Assembly (NCBI GenBank): GCA_026874595.1
Contig: CM049320.1
Location: forward strand, 23,693,714 to 23,757,713
Reading direction: 5' to 3'
Length of the DNA: 64,000 bases
Source of the DNA: Sipunculus nudus
Taxonomy: Eukaryota; Annelida; Sipuncula; Golfingiida; Sipunculidae
Shown here piece by piece: positions 1-13,039 of the stretch; within the stretch, counting starts at the first letter, position 1; the number at the start of each line of letters is the position of its first letter. The position numbers and the translations under genes were made by a program. The notes under the pieces were generated by a model that worked only from the letters and a program-made list of their open reading frames with translations, was not told the DNA's origin and ran no database searches.

Positions 1-1071
1 AAATTTCAGTTCATCTATTAAAATTTGGAAAAATAAATTTTCAAGAAAAAAAAAGATTTGGAAATCTGAGGTTCTACTGTAATTTAAAATCTGAGAAGTT
101 TTCTTTTTCAAAACAGTTCGGCCATATTTATGACAGTCAAGGCCACTGGGCACATACAAGAACAACTACAACTTATTGATGACACCATGACATTCAGCAG
201 CAAGACATAGAAGTATCCAGGAAGTTGTAAACTATAAACTTTGGTTCTTGTCTCAATGCTTTGAGTCTCATTTGCAAAGTGAGAAACCTCAATTTCATTT
301 GTGTTTTACAGTTTGAAAATAAAAATCTGAGAAAAACTACTGAAAATTTCAGAAGGCACCCTCTGTTTCAACAAACTATACTCCAATGTGACCTCTACAG
401 TTAAACTAGAGGAAACATTTAATGTATAAAGTGTCATGTGGAGCTGCTTATATATTGTTTTAATAGTCCCCTTTAACTCATTTTTATAGTACTTCTGTAA
501 AGTACAAATGGGCAAGTGATAGGAGGATGACTCCAATGAGATCGCAAGAGTACATGGCAACTGTAGTTCTTGATCACACCACAAGGGGGAGGTAGGCTAT
601 TACCCAAGGACTGTTACAAACTCTTGCACGCAATGAGCTGTGTAAGGAGTGAAGAATTTACTGGATTCAGTTGTAAAAGTTTTATTGATACTTTATTGCC
701 CAAAAATATCCTCTCAAAAGTGGCATGTATATTAATAAATAATATATCTTTATTAGCATGATGCACAAGAACCATACATCATATTATCATAATGATTATC
801 ATAACGAGAAAAGTCAGTGTAAATGGCTGACACTTCTAACAATAATATATGACTCGTATATAATATGTAAAATTATATATCCAATAACAACGTATTCATA
901 CTAAAATGTCAATATATCAAAATACTTCAGTGTAAATGTATGGAAAACTTATCACAACTGCGATCATGTGTGTATTACATCACAGAGTCGATCGGCCAGT
1001 GATGCAATAGTCCATGACATCATCACCACATACATGTTACCATGGCAACGGATGAGTCGCCCACCTTATAC
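1..1071. other. WDR33 intron, left edge
   Basis: This stretch lies downstream, on the minus strand, of the last WDR33 exon in the window, so it is intron of that gene. It is AT-rich. I see no further WD40 exon, no recognisable repeat end and no RNA gene. The remaining WD40 blades and the long C-terminal region of WDR33 must lie beyond the left edge. Confidence 0.6.
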
Positions 1072-4000
1072 CGCGGATGGGGTCCTTGTGCGCTTGGAAC
1101 ATTTTCACGTTATTCATGTTGCTCTGCCAGTATTTCACGAATCCTCCATGGTCGCCCGTTAACATCCAGAGGTCGTTATGACTCCAAATCATGGAGCGGA
1201 TTGCCACGTCATGGGCCTGAAACGGCAAAAAATAACACCCTATGATTAAGGTGAAAACTGATTTCAGGAGAGATGCTGAAATAAAGACTGCAAATCTGTA
1301 TAATATATTGAACTTGGGGCATCAGGGTAAATATATTTTTTCAAACACCATGGAGGCTCTCACTCCTCACTGTTGTTTCTTTGCTGGTAGGATCAAGCGA
1401 AAAACTACAGAAGCAATTTTCATTTAACTTTCCAGAGTGGAGTGTTAAGGGCAAGATAAGATTGCATAAAGGCCATATATACAGTAGGAATGAGACCAAA
1501 GAAAGCAGGCACTGGATGTATATAATTTGGAGCAGGATGCACATTGCTATACCATGCTCTCGTTAGTCTGACAACAATTCTTTGCTCTGTGCCAGCCCTG
1601 GTGGTGGAACCCAGAGAAACTTGCTATACAAAGCAGCAGTTAGAGCAAAGGAACTATAGAACAACTGCACTGTATAACTGCTGCGTGGGATGTGTAAATC
1701 CATGGGTATAGGTGGAGATCTGTGATGGTCACATAACAGTTTTAGAGAATTTTATTTTTGGTAAGGATCTTGATAAGGTGGCATAACCACTACAATAATT
1801 TTACACTTGCAGACTGCCACCTGCTTCCAACTCTCTGCTAATTTAAACAATAAAGAAACAAGGCACTCTATGAATATAAAAAAAATCACAAATGGACTCT
1901 AGTCCAGATGTAGATTAAGGGGCAGATCCATTAAGATTGCTTTAACTTGGAGGAGCTACTACACAACCTGGTGACATTTCATTAATGGGGAATGGGGGAT
2001 GTTACTTGAATACAGTGAAACCTCATTGTGTTAAAGTTGAAAAAATCTGACACATCCAAGGTTTGACACAAGTGGGTTTTATTTGGTAATAATTTAACAA
2101 GAGTTGTCCGGAATATCGAGTCTGAAACTTCTACATAAGTGGGGTATTTGACCAAAGCAAGTTTGACACATCAAGGTTTCACTGTAATACCAAAATACTG
2201 GCATTAAATCCACAATTATTACACAGTCACATTTTTGGTGAGAAAATAGTTCCCTGAGCCCAAGTAAACGTGATTATCATAACTTACAAAAATGTAAGAT
2301 GTCACTCTGTCTTTGCAATAAGTCAGTGACTGCTTATTAATTTGCACCTATATTCAATGCATATACAATTGACTTTAAATGTTCCCTTTCCGAGAACTTA
2401 CTGTCAATATATAGTAGTAAAAAAATTCATTATATCACCAAGTTGAAAAGAATATGCCTCATTTACACATAAACCCTTGTCTGCATACAGAGTCTGAATA
2501 AAATTAGAACCACAAGGTCTTTAAAATGTAACCAGCAGTTTGTGAATCTTCAATACAGTTGGTCCATTTTTAGTACGTTTTGATTAAAACTGGCTCTTTT
2601 TGAGTAAATTTTTATATAAAAACTTCTATCAATGTAAATGAATGATCTTTATGATTTGAAATTTTCCATGTTGATCTCCTAAAATCTTTGTCCACTGTGT
2701 AAGACCAATGGCATCCACTTTAGTTTCATATCAATTTTATCAGTCCATGGTATAAGACTACTGGGCCACCTGTATTTTAATATCATGTTATTCTCCGGTA
2801 AGACTACTGCGTACCAGTGCAAACTTGTATTTTTAAATCATCTTTATCTGTCCATTGTATATATATAACTTGACATTTCTTGGCACCTCTGGTGCCATAG
2901 TATCGCCAGACAAATGAGGTTTTGTGGTATTTTGTTGATATAATGTGATGTATTTGTATTTTAGCAATGAATGTGAGAAACATTTGTACAAAATATAGGA
3001 ATATTTAAAGTGAAGGCAATTGTTATGTAAAAGGTTATGTATAAATAGAAGTATATATTTAATGATGTATTGAGTTGTATATGTATGTTTGGAGTAACTT
3101 GTTTGAGAATAATATAGAGTAAAGCAGAAAGAAAGAGAAAGAGATGGATAGACAGGATTTCAGAGAGATGGAGAGATATGATGAGAATGAAATAATAATA
3201 TCTGTTATATTCTGTTTCACATCATATTTTGTTCTTTGTAATAAATTGTTATATTGTCATAAAAATTGTCATTCGTTCCTTATCAATAGCATAAACTGTG
3301 GAAAAACAAGAAAATAGAGTAGGGGATGCCACCATGCAGTTCCCAGCAAATGACTCATCACATTACCCATATCTATCTATATGCATAATATGAAAGATAT
3401 CTGCCAATTAGTTTCCAGCACATGACAACACTATCCAACAACTTTTTAATTTTTATTTTATAATGCTGACAATACTGTCAAGTCCCATATAGGCAACATT
3501 CATGAGCCATTTTAAATAGTCTTCGTCCAAAGGTCAAGACCACTCTCAAAGGAAAATGATCCAGTTGTGACTCTGTGGTACACCCAGTGCACTAATTCAT
3601 TTATCACTGACCATCATATCTATTTATAGAATCTGACCATGGCCCAGAACTGCTAATGTTTGGGCAAAACATGATGCAACACCACGTGCAGACCACTAGC
3701 TGAAGCAATCCCCCAGGTTCACTGGAGATTTTCATGATTGTTGGTGATTTTTACCATATATGGCAATATTTAAAGTCAAGTCCACTCTCATATGCAAGGT
3801 CAGGACCCAAATTTAAATATATCTCATCCCATAATCCAAATCTATGTATATGCATAATATAAAAGAAATCTGTCCATTAGTTTTTGACTTATAATGCTCA
3901 CAGTGCTGTCAAGTGGCCCTTTTTAAGATATTCATGATTTTTTGTTTTTCACCAAATATGGGAATATTCAAGGCCAAGGTCACTCTCATAGTCACAGTCA

Positions 4001-7000
4001 TGACCCCAAATCAATAAACTGCATTCCAAAATATCCAACATTTGAAAAAAAAAATTAAATTAAAAAAAAAATAATTTAAATTAAATTAAATTTTAAAATT
4101 AAATTTAAAATTAAATATACCTCATTCCATAAACCATATCTATATACATGCATAACATGAAAGAAATCTGTCCATTACTGTTTGACTTATAATGCTCACA
4201 GTATATACTGTCAAGTGGCAATGATGGTGTATTCAAAGGCGCAAAAAACAAGAAAAGGACAACAGGTGGCGCTACCTATCTTCTGCAAAAGACAAAACTA
4301 TCCAAGATCTTCCGTCAACTTGATTTTTGGACCAATCCATGCATCCCTTTTTAAGATATTCATGATTTTATGTGATTTTCACCATATATGGTAATATTCA
4401 AGGTCAAAGCCACTCTCAAAGGAAAGGTCATGACCCCAATTTTAATATACATCATCCCATAACCCATACCTATGTATATGCATAATATTAAAGAAATCTG
4501 TCAATCAGTTTTTGACTTGTGATGCTTAAAGTACTGTCAAGTGGCAATGATGGGGGTATTAAACGGCACAAAAACAAGAAAAGGATACTAGGTGGCACCA
4601 CCAGTTTCCGGTACATGACATCACTATCCAAGATCTTTGTCCAACTTGATTTTTGGATAAATCCATGAAAGATTTCTTGAGATATTTAAGAATTTGTGTG
4701 ATTTTCCCCAAAAATGGATCTATTCAAGGTCAAGGTCACTCTCCTAGTTGAGGTCATGACCCAATTTTAAATAGGCTTCGTCCTCTCACCTATATCTATA
4801 AATGTGTCAAGTTTGAAAAAGATCCTTGAAATATTTTTTGAGTTATTGTATCCAAAAGAAATCTCTGCGGCGGCGGCGCAACCGTGCCCAAACCATAGTA
4901 TCTCCAGACTATGTCTGGCGATACAATAATGACACCTACATATCATATCATTTTAACCAGTCTATTGTGTAAGAATAATGGTACCATTTATATCATATTT
5001 ATGTTTATCTGTCATATGTGGAAAACTAGTGGAGCCACCTAAATTTTTTTTTTATCATTTTTATCCCAGTTTATTACTTATTTTGATTTCTGAGACAGAC
5101 AAATCAGGGGTTGTGACAGGTTTTACTATGTAATTAAAATCTTTGCATTGCATTGGAAATTTTAAATTTGGTGTACTTCAAAACAGGTTCTAGAAATTAC
5201 TATTATTAATGCATGTTTAAATATCCTGTGCATAATATACTTGTATATATGCAAAGGTTAGTGACATGGATCAGAGGGCCATAAGTCACTAAGAGATTAT
5301 TATACATTGTCGCTACTACCTTCACTGTGGTAGACGGTACACAAAGCAAACCACTTGCTTTCAACACATATGAATGGGCGATGTTATTGTTTAAGGTTTT
5401 TTTTCAGAGTCCCGTATTAGGCCTACAGACAGTATGTGTTTGATGCCTGCCATACATAACAATTTATGAATGTGGTAGTGTGTGACAGCTCATTAACGGA
5501 GTGTTAGAGCAAATATAGACAATTTCAGCCAACACATTATGACACCTGGTGTCCTATATACTTCTTCAGGTCTATGCATTCTGACCTCCGACATCTGCCT
5601 TGTGACATGCAGGTTTTAGTCTGTGCAAAAGACAGCAGCTCCATAAGCAGTTCTAAAATGCTTGCGAGAAATATATCAGACAGGGTCTGATACAGCTATC
5701 AACAGCAACACTTAGTCTTTTTTAAGTTTCATATTTGAAACCGTTGCATCACCACTTCCCCAAAGTGTTTAATGGGATTATAGGGCGAAATAATCTGTAA
5801 CTCTTAGAAAGGAAACTGAATGAAGAAAAGTTCTTGTGGTTGTATCATTCTAATGTTCTAAAAAAGTTTCATGGGCAGTTGTGACATTTAACTGCACTAT
5901 TTCATTCTGAGAAAAGTTTCTTACCAAAGCACACATTTCTCAATAATATATGAACAGATTGCCTTAACATTTGCTGCACTTGTTAATCTTGGATAACTTT
6001 ATGGGTTCTAAAGGACTTGTGGCATCTATAATTGCATTTTATGCATGTGTTATGGTCATTTTGAGATAAGAAAATAATAAGTCATATCAAATCATTAACT
6101 CAACAAACACTTTTTGTTTTGTTTCATAATACTGAAATGGCAAGGTTAAATCAAGCCTGTAATTCCGAGCTTGCAATACAAAATTGTAGTAACTGGCGTT
6201 CCATGCAGTAATACAGGAAAGCTAGTGATAACTTATAACAGTGGAGTCGCACATATGTCATAATAAGTTAAGTACTTAGTATCATATTATTATACCCCTG
6301 TAGTCATCCAAGACTAATATAGTTAAACTATGTTTTCTTTAGGGGTTTAAATTTGTGAAAATTGCTGACTGAAAACGTCTCATGAATAATTCTGAACTGA
6401 CACTGCATTACAACTTTTTAACATGTTGGCATGTCTGATGTCATAATTCTCCTCCAGCAATCCTTCAGTCAGGTCCGGCTCTATCATTTACCTGTAGAAT
6501 AGTTTCAAAGTTGAAGGTGAGGCCATTCCAGAGTGTGAACTCCCCGCTGGATGCACCAGTCACAAGTCTTCTCCCCTCAGGGGTCCACTGGAACACACAA
6601 ACAGAATTTGGGAATTACCGGACTGATAAAGAGTGCACAGTTTATTATCTGAAATATTGTACATTTCAATCATATACTGATATGGAAATAGTGTTGGAAA
6701 GAGACAAGCTACATTTAAACTAGAAAATAGTCCAACATCACAAATCCTGCCATGATGCTTATCAAATTTTGCTGTGTTTTACGCAGTAAAAGTGTGTTAT
6801 GTTAAGGTCCACCAACTCAATGGATGGTTCACAGGTCAGCCCCAGAACAAAGGTGGCCATTAATACCAGTGAACTGCTATGTCTTTCAGTGGGATAAGAA
6901 ATTATGATGGTATAATTTATCAAATTAATGTAAAGGACATTATTTCTATGTATCATATTCATGTATACCATGCATGGACTTTCATGTCCAAGGATATACC

Positions 7001-10000
7001 TCTGACAGACTAACATTACAGCCCGTGGGCCAAATTAAAATGCACTGTTGCACACTACTGCAACAATTTTGTCATCACATACATCCAATGCCCACTGCCA
7101 AGATGGCAGGCCCAGCCTCTTTGTGACCATGTGTATTGGGTCACAAAGCAACTGCCAACATGAGAACTGTCATGTTTCTCTTTCAGCCAGCAGTATTACA
7201 TTTTAACTGCTAGCACCGTCACCAGGAGAGAATGTCCTATGTGCGTCCTATGTGCACAAGTATGAACACCTCACTGGCCCATGCTGACTAACTGAGCTAG
7301 AATTTGTTACATTTTGTTTAAATAGGCCAACTTTGAGGAGAGGTGGGCTGATAAGCATTAATTATCAGACCTACTACCACGGCAGGACTACCAAAGGTGA
7401 ACGACCAAAAAATAGAGCAGGTGCTCTAGTAAAAAAAAAGAGTAGCCTTCTTTGAAATAAAGAGTGAAGAAAAAAGTTAAATTTTGGTAATTCCCCATAT
7501 TTTTATCACAAATTGAACAAAGATGTGCTTCACATACTAAGTATTTGTGTATATTTAACAATCCAAAAAGTCAGAAATATACATTGCACATCTCCCTGCG
7601 TGAAGATACGGGCATTTTACACACATTGTGAGACATACTGGATATTTGCAATCAATGCATTGCGAAGTGTCCCATTCTTGTTCTAACTGGACTGTTAAAG
7701 ACTGAGAGAAACAGTATGTTTAGGAATTTTTCACTGGAAAAAAAAGAGTGCTGCCAAAAAAAAAGAGTGAAAATAGAGTAATTATTATCATTTTCATTAA
7801 ATGCTCAATAAAAAGAGTGACCCTTTTTAAAGAGAGTGATTTGGCAGGCCTGCTGACTGTTTATTTGGGGCATTATGGTGTGTAGTCTAAGGGTTGTATT
7901 GGTGAAACTCTCAGTGAATGGCCATTGGACTCAACATATCGGAGCCCAAGGGCCTAATAATATTAAGACAGACTGAATCAGCATATTAGTAGCAAACTTG
8001 AAGCATGCAATAGGTGATGACTGAATGAACCATGGTGGTTTGGAGTAAATTTCTAGGAAAGACCACCAATAATTGCTGAAGTCACTGGAAAAGAACTTAG
8101 TTCAGCGAAGCGGTGATGTGTGGCACTGACCATACCATAAATGATCAGACATTATCAGTCTGTAAAATGAGTCATGTCAGAGAGCTGTAAATTACTTTTA
8201 TAATTAGCCACAATGTGGCAGCACCTGTCCTCAGTGTTGCAACACAGCTAGAGCATGTTTGATGGTTCTGTTAGTGGGAGGAATTAAGTGTTAAATACTC
8301 ACATTATTCCCACTTTTAATTATTATCACCTGCACCAACCAAGGAATATTTAGTCTTGACAGGACAGAACTACATTTACAGACTGAATTCAGGCACTGAA
8401 ATACTTTGTGAATTTCACCTTTTCAACGGAAAAGCATTAATACAGGTTTGCCTTTCAACAGAAAAAAGCCTTACTGGTAAAGATGCATTCTACCATCATA
8501 TCAAATTTTTAGTCATAGTGCCCTCAGTGTAAACCTGATTCTGCCATCTTACATGCCGTCCTACATGCACACTTGCACCCAAAAACAAAAATGTTTTTAA
8601 AAGTAACACTGTTATTTCAGAAACACAATTGTGCAGTGAAACAAAATAGAAAATTTACAAGAGATGAGGGCCTAAATGCAGGAAAGTATAAGAAATTATA
8701 GACCATTTTTATAGGAAAATACAGAAAATATAGGGAGGTGGTGGAAAACTTGAGACAGGTGGAAAGGCGTTATTTCAACCCCTGGAATTATACACAGAAT
8801 ATGCGAGCATTTAACCTTCCTGAGAGAATATCTTCCTTAAAGCAGTGCTCACACTATATCATGGTTATCACTTGCTCCATCAGGTTATCCAACCGGCTAT
8901 ATCAATGAAGAATTCTTAACAAGAGTATCTCCAGAGTGCATCATACGGCCATCATGTCTTGTACCCTTTGACCTTATTTTTTAGGCACAGATTTTGCAGA
9001 CAACTGAACCAAGGAGATTTACTTTAATACTTGATCATGTCACAATATCTCAACAAAACTAATCAAATTCCTTGTTATCACAGATGTACCAATTGTAGAA
9101 GTATGATGACCTCTGACCTCACTGAATATCCAGGGATTTTGCCGAGTTTGTTTAATTCAGATGAAAAACTATATTGGTTTACTTTTATGAGTTTCACAAA
9201 AGGTAATTCATTAAGGTGCCACTAAAGTCTGGTGACCTCTGACCTTGTAAATGTATCATATTGGATAATATTATTTCAATATGATCAAAATCCATCCTAA
9301 TCCTAAAGGTTAACACTACAACACCCCAAAGAAATCTGTCGACATCTGACTTCATTTAAAATGAGTGGATTTAGCCTACAATCTAACTTTGACAACCTAT
9401 TGGTAAGTAATCATAGTGAGTTTTGTGAAAATCCATCAAATCCCTGGCAAGTTATCTCAGTGACACTAAAAGTTAACAGATGATTGGAGCTATACCATAA
9501 TATGACCCATCTTAGACAGGCATACAAAAGCAAATTGAACCAAACAAATGACTTACATATGCTTCCTGGATGGAATCAGCAAAACAAATCTGTTGCTATT
9601 TTTAGATCTTGAAATGCAAAATGTTGTTCAGAACCTGATTATAACGGCAAATGTGTACTCGCTGATAAGACAAAAGAAAAGTTTATTACTGTGAGGGGTT
9701 TACTTTTGTTGCTGGATTTTAATGACCACTATGATGTCAGCCCAATCACATGCAAGCTTGTTCTTAATCAATGAAATTGCTGACCAGAAAATCAACTGAT
9801 GCAAAGTCTCATTGCAATGGAGCCAGAGACTCTTATATGAAGATGTGTGAGATTAGAATGCAAAATATACAATATGCAAGATCTACAGTAACTTGATATC
9901 AATGGCAAACTACACTCACCACGACACAGAATATTGGACATTTAATCTTATTTGTGGAGGTTCTGATGAACTTTGTAGTCACGCAATTCATAGGGTTATC

Positions 10001-11278
10001 CAGATGGCCAATAGGTGGATGCATCTGCAATAAAATAATCAATGTCAGCATTTACATAAACAGATGTATTATATTACATAATATAGTTTAAATACAAGTC
10101 AAATGGTATAAAATCCATTTGCTTTTACATGATTATATTGCATGTAAAAGTGCTAATATTCTATTCTATTATATTTATTTTCAAGTACAAATAACATGGG
10201 TTAAAATGCATTTGCTTTTACGTGATTACATGCATGTAAAGTTGCAAATATTTTTTTTTTTATTTTGTAAAACCAATGTGTCGATCAGGGTATATGCATA
10301 ATTGCGTGAATGCGTAAGGCCTGTGAACTTAGGGATTCATATGAATATGATATCAGTTTAACATCTACCCTAATTTCTGCACAAGTCCCAAGTAAAAGAT
10401 GCATCTATATTTTCCCCCTGTATAGGCATATCAGTTTCATCTGACCTCTCCTTATTGAGTGATTTACAGTTAATGATTTTAGGCACATTGCCATTTTCTA
10501 AAACTATCTGGATGTCCATTTGTACAGAGTACTCACATTGCCCTCATACAGCTGGTCTGTCTGGATTGCCCGCAAGTCTCTGTGATCCCTCTGCCACAGT
10601 CGGTTCTACAGACACAAGTTGAAAAAAATTAATTAAAGCGCTATATTATAGCCATTATAAATTAATCTTAATTATACATCTTAAAAGATTTTGACGCATC
10701 CAAACCAATTCGACCAGTTCACAAAAACTATTTTTTCAGTACTAGTAAATGCACGTGTAACATTGTATATGATTCAGTGAATTAACCGAGGTGCTCCTTT
10801 AACAAATTTATTCAGTCAAAAATTAAACTTGCAGTTGTATCATGCCTAATTTATAAGCTCACTATTTCATCTCATATTTCTTCAACAATTTATTATGCTA
10901 GGATATTGAAAACATGGATAAATATGGGTTATAGATGCAGTTTCAAAATTGTAGGATTTTGTAGAGTCAGGCCAGCTTAACAAACTTACAAGACCATAGC
11001 TGATTAAACATACTTACCTCCAAGTAATGTGCCATTGAGGAATTATAATCAATTGTGCGTCGAAGGATTGCTTTACGAAGGTGTTTGCCATCAAAGGCTG
11101 CAGAAACACTGGCTGCATACTGATTTTTGGAATCCATTGAACGGGGGCCTCCTATTGGACCTGATGGTGGGGGCATCGACATCGGACCTCTCGGCATGGG
11201 CCCTGGCCCCGGACGTGGCATGAACCCAGGAGGAGGCTGTGACATCATCCTGGGCCCAGGGATCATGGTCATTGCCAT
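1072..11278 (-). CDS. WDR33: WDR33, pre-mRNA 3'-end processing WD40 protein (5' part, five exons)
   Basis: WDR33 is the WD40 scaffold of the CPSF complex that binds the AAUAAA signal in the nucleus. Coding exons on the minus strand are 11278-11018, 10605-10537, 10024-9920, 6587-6492 and 1216-1072, all with AG/GT borders. The first four end in phase 0 and the last in phase 1. They encode about 225 residues. The start is the ATG at 11278, followed by a Met/Pro/Gly-rich stretch ([20 protein letters not shown]), then the family block [20 protein letters not shown] and [22 protein letters not shown]40 blades follow with [20 protein letters not shown] and MWMLTGD-like [20 protein letters not shown], close to vertebrate WDR33. 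The exon at 11018 extends as 5' UTR to an acceptor near 11324. The gene is cut by the left edge. The intron between the last two exons is about 5.3 kb and full of repeats. Identification is secure; an upstream noncoding exon is inferred. Confidence 0.96.
2680..2887. repeat. Tandem repeat of about 53-55 bp, left part (interrupted)
   Basis: Diverged units of about 50-55 bp read like GTCCATTGTGTAAGACTAAT, then a GCCACC/GGCACC word, then a T-rich stretch ending in ATCATTTTTAT. About three and a half units are visible here. The same unit resumes at 4930-5085, so the array was probably split by insertion of the hairpin-ended element between them. It lies in a WDR33 intron. Confidence 0.6.
2888..4928 (+). 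mobile_element. Hairpin-ended nonautonomous element, family A copy 1 (Helentron/HINE-like)
   Basis: The left end carries GTATCGCCAGACA (2900-2912). The right end carries its inverted copy (4912-4924), which also forms one arm of a hairpin: GTATC, one mismatch, CCAGAC, loop TAT, GTCTGG, one mismatch, GATAC. Inside are four to five diverged units with period about 300-330 bp, each with a word like CCCATATCTATxTATATGCA (near 3366, 3836, 4134, 4459 and 4788). No long reading frame is present. An inverted repeat reused in a terminal hairpin plus a tandem core is the plan described for Helentron-derived HINEs. The class is inferred; the structure is seen directly. The element splits a shorter tandem array that continues on both sides. 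Confidence 0.6.
4930..5085. repeat. Tandem repeat of about 53-55 bp, right part
   Basis: This continues the array seen at 2680-2887. Words such as AGTCTATTGTGTAAGAATAA and GGAGCCACCT recur, ending in a T-rich run. It marks the right flank of the inserted family A element. Confidence 0.55.
5086..6491. other. WDR33 intron sequence, nothing recognised
   Basis: AT-rich intron between the family A repeat and the WDR33 exon at 6492. I read both strands and see no exon, RNA gene or clear repeat end. Confidence 0.5.
7400..7856 (-). repeat. Dispersed repeat with Cys-rich coding potential, copy 1
   Basis: This segment matches, in inverted orientation, the segment at 43451-43920. Shared words include the end GATTTGGCAGGCCT (here near 7840, inverted near 43453), TTCCAGTTAGAACAAGAATG (minus strand here) and runs of AAAGAGTG. 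Read on the minus strand, part of it encodes a Cys-rich peptide like [20 protein letters not shown]. The plus-strand copy at 43.6 kb has a matching CGKCSYLHAGGCAPC. This may be a fragment of a transposon protein with a zinc-binding motif. No family was assigned. It lies in a WDR33 intron. Confidence 0.55.
8418..8800. repeat. Hairpin-type dispersed repeat, family D copy 1
   Basis: The left side reads TTCACCTTTTCAACGGAAAA and the right side GAGACAGGTGGAAAGGCGTT followed by ATTTCAACCCC. The same left and right words occur in order at 24545-24990, so these are two copies of one repeat. The left end of the second copy forms a hairpin with GGAAAGGC and GCCTTTCC arms. No reading frame was recognised. 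Confidence 0.5.
10100..10260 (+). repeat. Short local duplication
   Basis: Two related stretches, around 10119-10150 (TTTGCTTTTACATGATTATA) and 10210-10240 (TTTGCTTTTACGTGATTACA), are both followed by TGCATGTAAA. It is a roughly 90 bp direct duplication within a WDR33 intron, with no coding potential. Confidence 0.5.
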
Positions 11279-11579
11279 GGTTACCTTGTGATGATCACAC
11301 CTTTAGAAAATTATGTCTTGTAACCTGGAATATAGAAATAAAAAACACTGTAGTCTGCATCTATAATAAATGATGTTTAACTAAAAGAATCTGGTCGTAG
11401 TGATCTAATTTCAAGTCTAACTTAAGAAATAAATTGGCTGCATGATAGGCAATGGGACAAATATGTGCTTTCTAGCAATAAGCATTCTTCCCAATTTTAC
11501 CTTTTAGAGACAACATACCTGACAACTTTGATAAAATGTACTGTTTTGATTTATCATAAAACTAGAATACGGGTAGTCG

Positions 11580-12730
11580 TCAAGTGACTACGTTATATCT
11601 GCCAAAATCAGAGTGGAACGGGTAAAGTGAGGCATCGATTGAATGGCAAGGGGAAATAGGGTGAGGTGTGTTGCATATATGCATGGATGTCTGCAGCCGA
11701 AATGTGTATGTAGGTTGCTCCAACTGCCAGAAAAAACGAGAAAGCTTATAAACACGCAAAATTTTAGGCAGATAAATCAAACCACTACTGAGATAGGAAT
11801 GATTTTAGCCCACGGCAGACAAACAGACAAACGCTGTGCAAAAATGGTTGCAGGTGGTCCCTCCAGTTTTGTGTAACATAAAGAGCTATGCAAGCAAAAT
11901 TTAAGCCCAATCGGTCAAATGGTTCACGAGATATGAGCTTGGATGTCTGCAGTGTAAACTAGAATGTAGGTGGCGCCACCTGTCATAAAATCAAGATAGC
12001 TGTCCAGGATGTATAAACCTGCAAAATTTTAGGCAGTTATGTTGAACCACTGCCAAGATATGAGTGATTTTATCTCATGGCAGGAAAACAGACTGACGCT
12101 GTGCAAAAATGGTAGCAGGTGGCACCACCAGTTTTGCATGAGATGAGGAGCTTAGTGAGATCTATACATATGCAAAATTTTGGCCTAATCAGTTAAAACG
12201 GTTCCCAAGATATGAGCTTGGATGTCTGCAGTGTAAACTAGAATGTAGGTGGCGCCACCTGTCATAAAATCAAGAAAGCTGTCAATGATGTATAAACCTG
12301 CAAACTTTTAGGCAGATATGTCAAACCACTGCAGAGATGAGTGATTTTAACCCAAGGCAGACAAACAGATGGACACTGTGCAAACATGGTTGCAGGTGGC
12401 GCCACCATATTTGTGTATGTTATAAAGCTATAGCTATCCAAGGGCTACATTTGTACAATTTTTTTTTCCTGATCGGTCAAAATGTTCCCAAGCAATGTGG
12501 GTTTATGCGTGAAAACAGACGCACAAATGGACGCTGGACAGAGGAAAGGTCAGAGGTCAACGTCAATTGGTTAGGCACCAGTTCACATGTGACCCGATAA
12601 TTGGTGCAAGTTTCGGAAAAATCAGTCCAGTAGTCTCAGAGGATTTCTCCAGAAACGAATACAGTGCCATTGGTGGCAGAACCCGGTCAAAAACATAGTA
12701 TCCGCAAAACTTCGTTTTGGCAGATACAAT
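11580..12730 (+). mobile_element. Hairpin-ended nonautonomous element, family A-like copy 2
   Basis: Near the left end TATCTGCCAAAA (about 11597) is preceded by a small hairpin with GTAGTC and GACTAC arms. The inverted copy at the right end (about 12716-12727) is one arm of a hairpin from 12698 to 12727: GTATC, mismatch, GCAAAAC, loop, GTTTTGGC, mismatch, GATAC. The core has three diverged units with period about 257-279 bp, seen as GGATGTCTGCAG at 11684, 11941 and 12220. The second and third also share GTAGGTGGCGCCACCTGTCA. Layout and hairpin match the element at 2888-4928 although most sequence differs. It sits in the 5' UTR intron of WDR33. Confidence 0.6.
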
Positions 12731-13039
12731 TATCACACTGGTAAGGCATGTTATAATTTCTAAAACAAGAACATCCTTTGTCAACATTAATGGGGATTTA
12801 TTGCTAATTCATCAAAAATAATCTTAATCCATGAGAATTGTTTTAGGGGTGAACATCCATTAACTTTTTTACTATGGCTTAATTGAACCTGAATACAAAA
12901 TTAAAGCTTGCAGGTATCAGTGTTGTAAATTGCATCCAGTCTCAAAATGACAGACATAAATTTACATGTACAGAATTCTTCATAGAATTTGAGTGACAAA
13001 TTTTAGATGTAAGAAACAAGGGAACCATGGGGTCACTGT

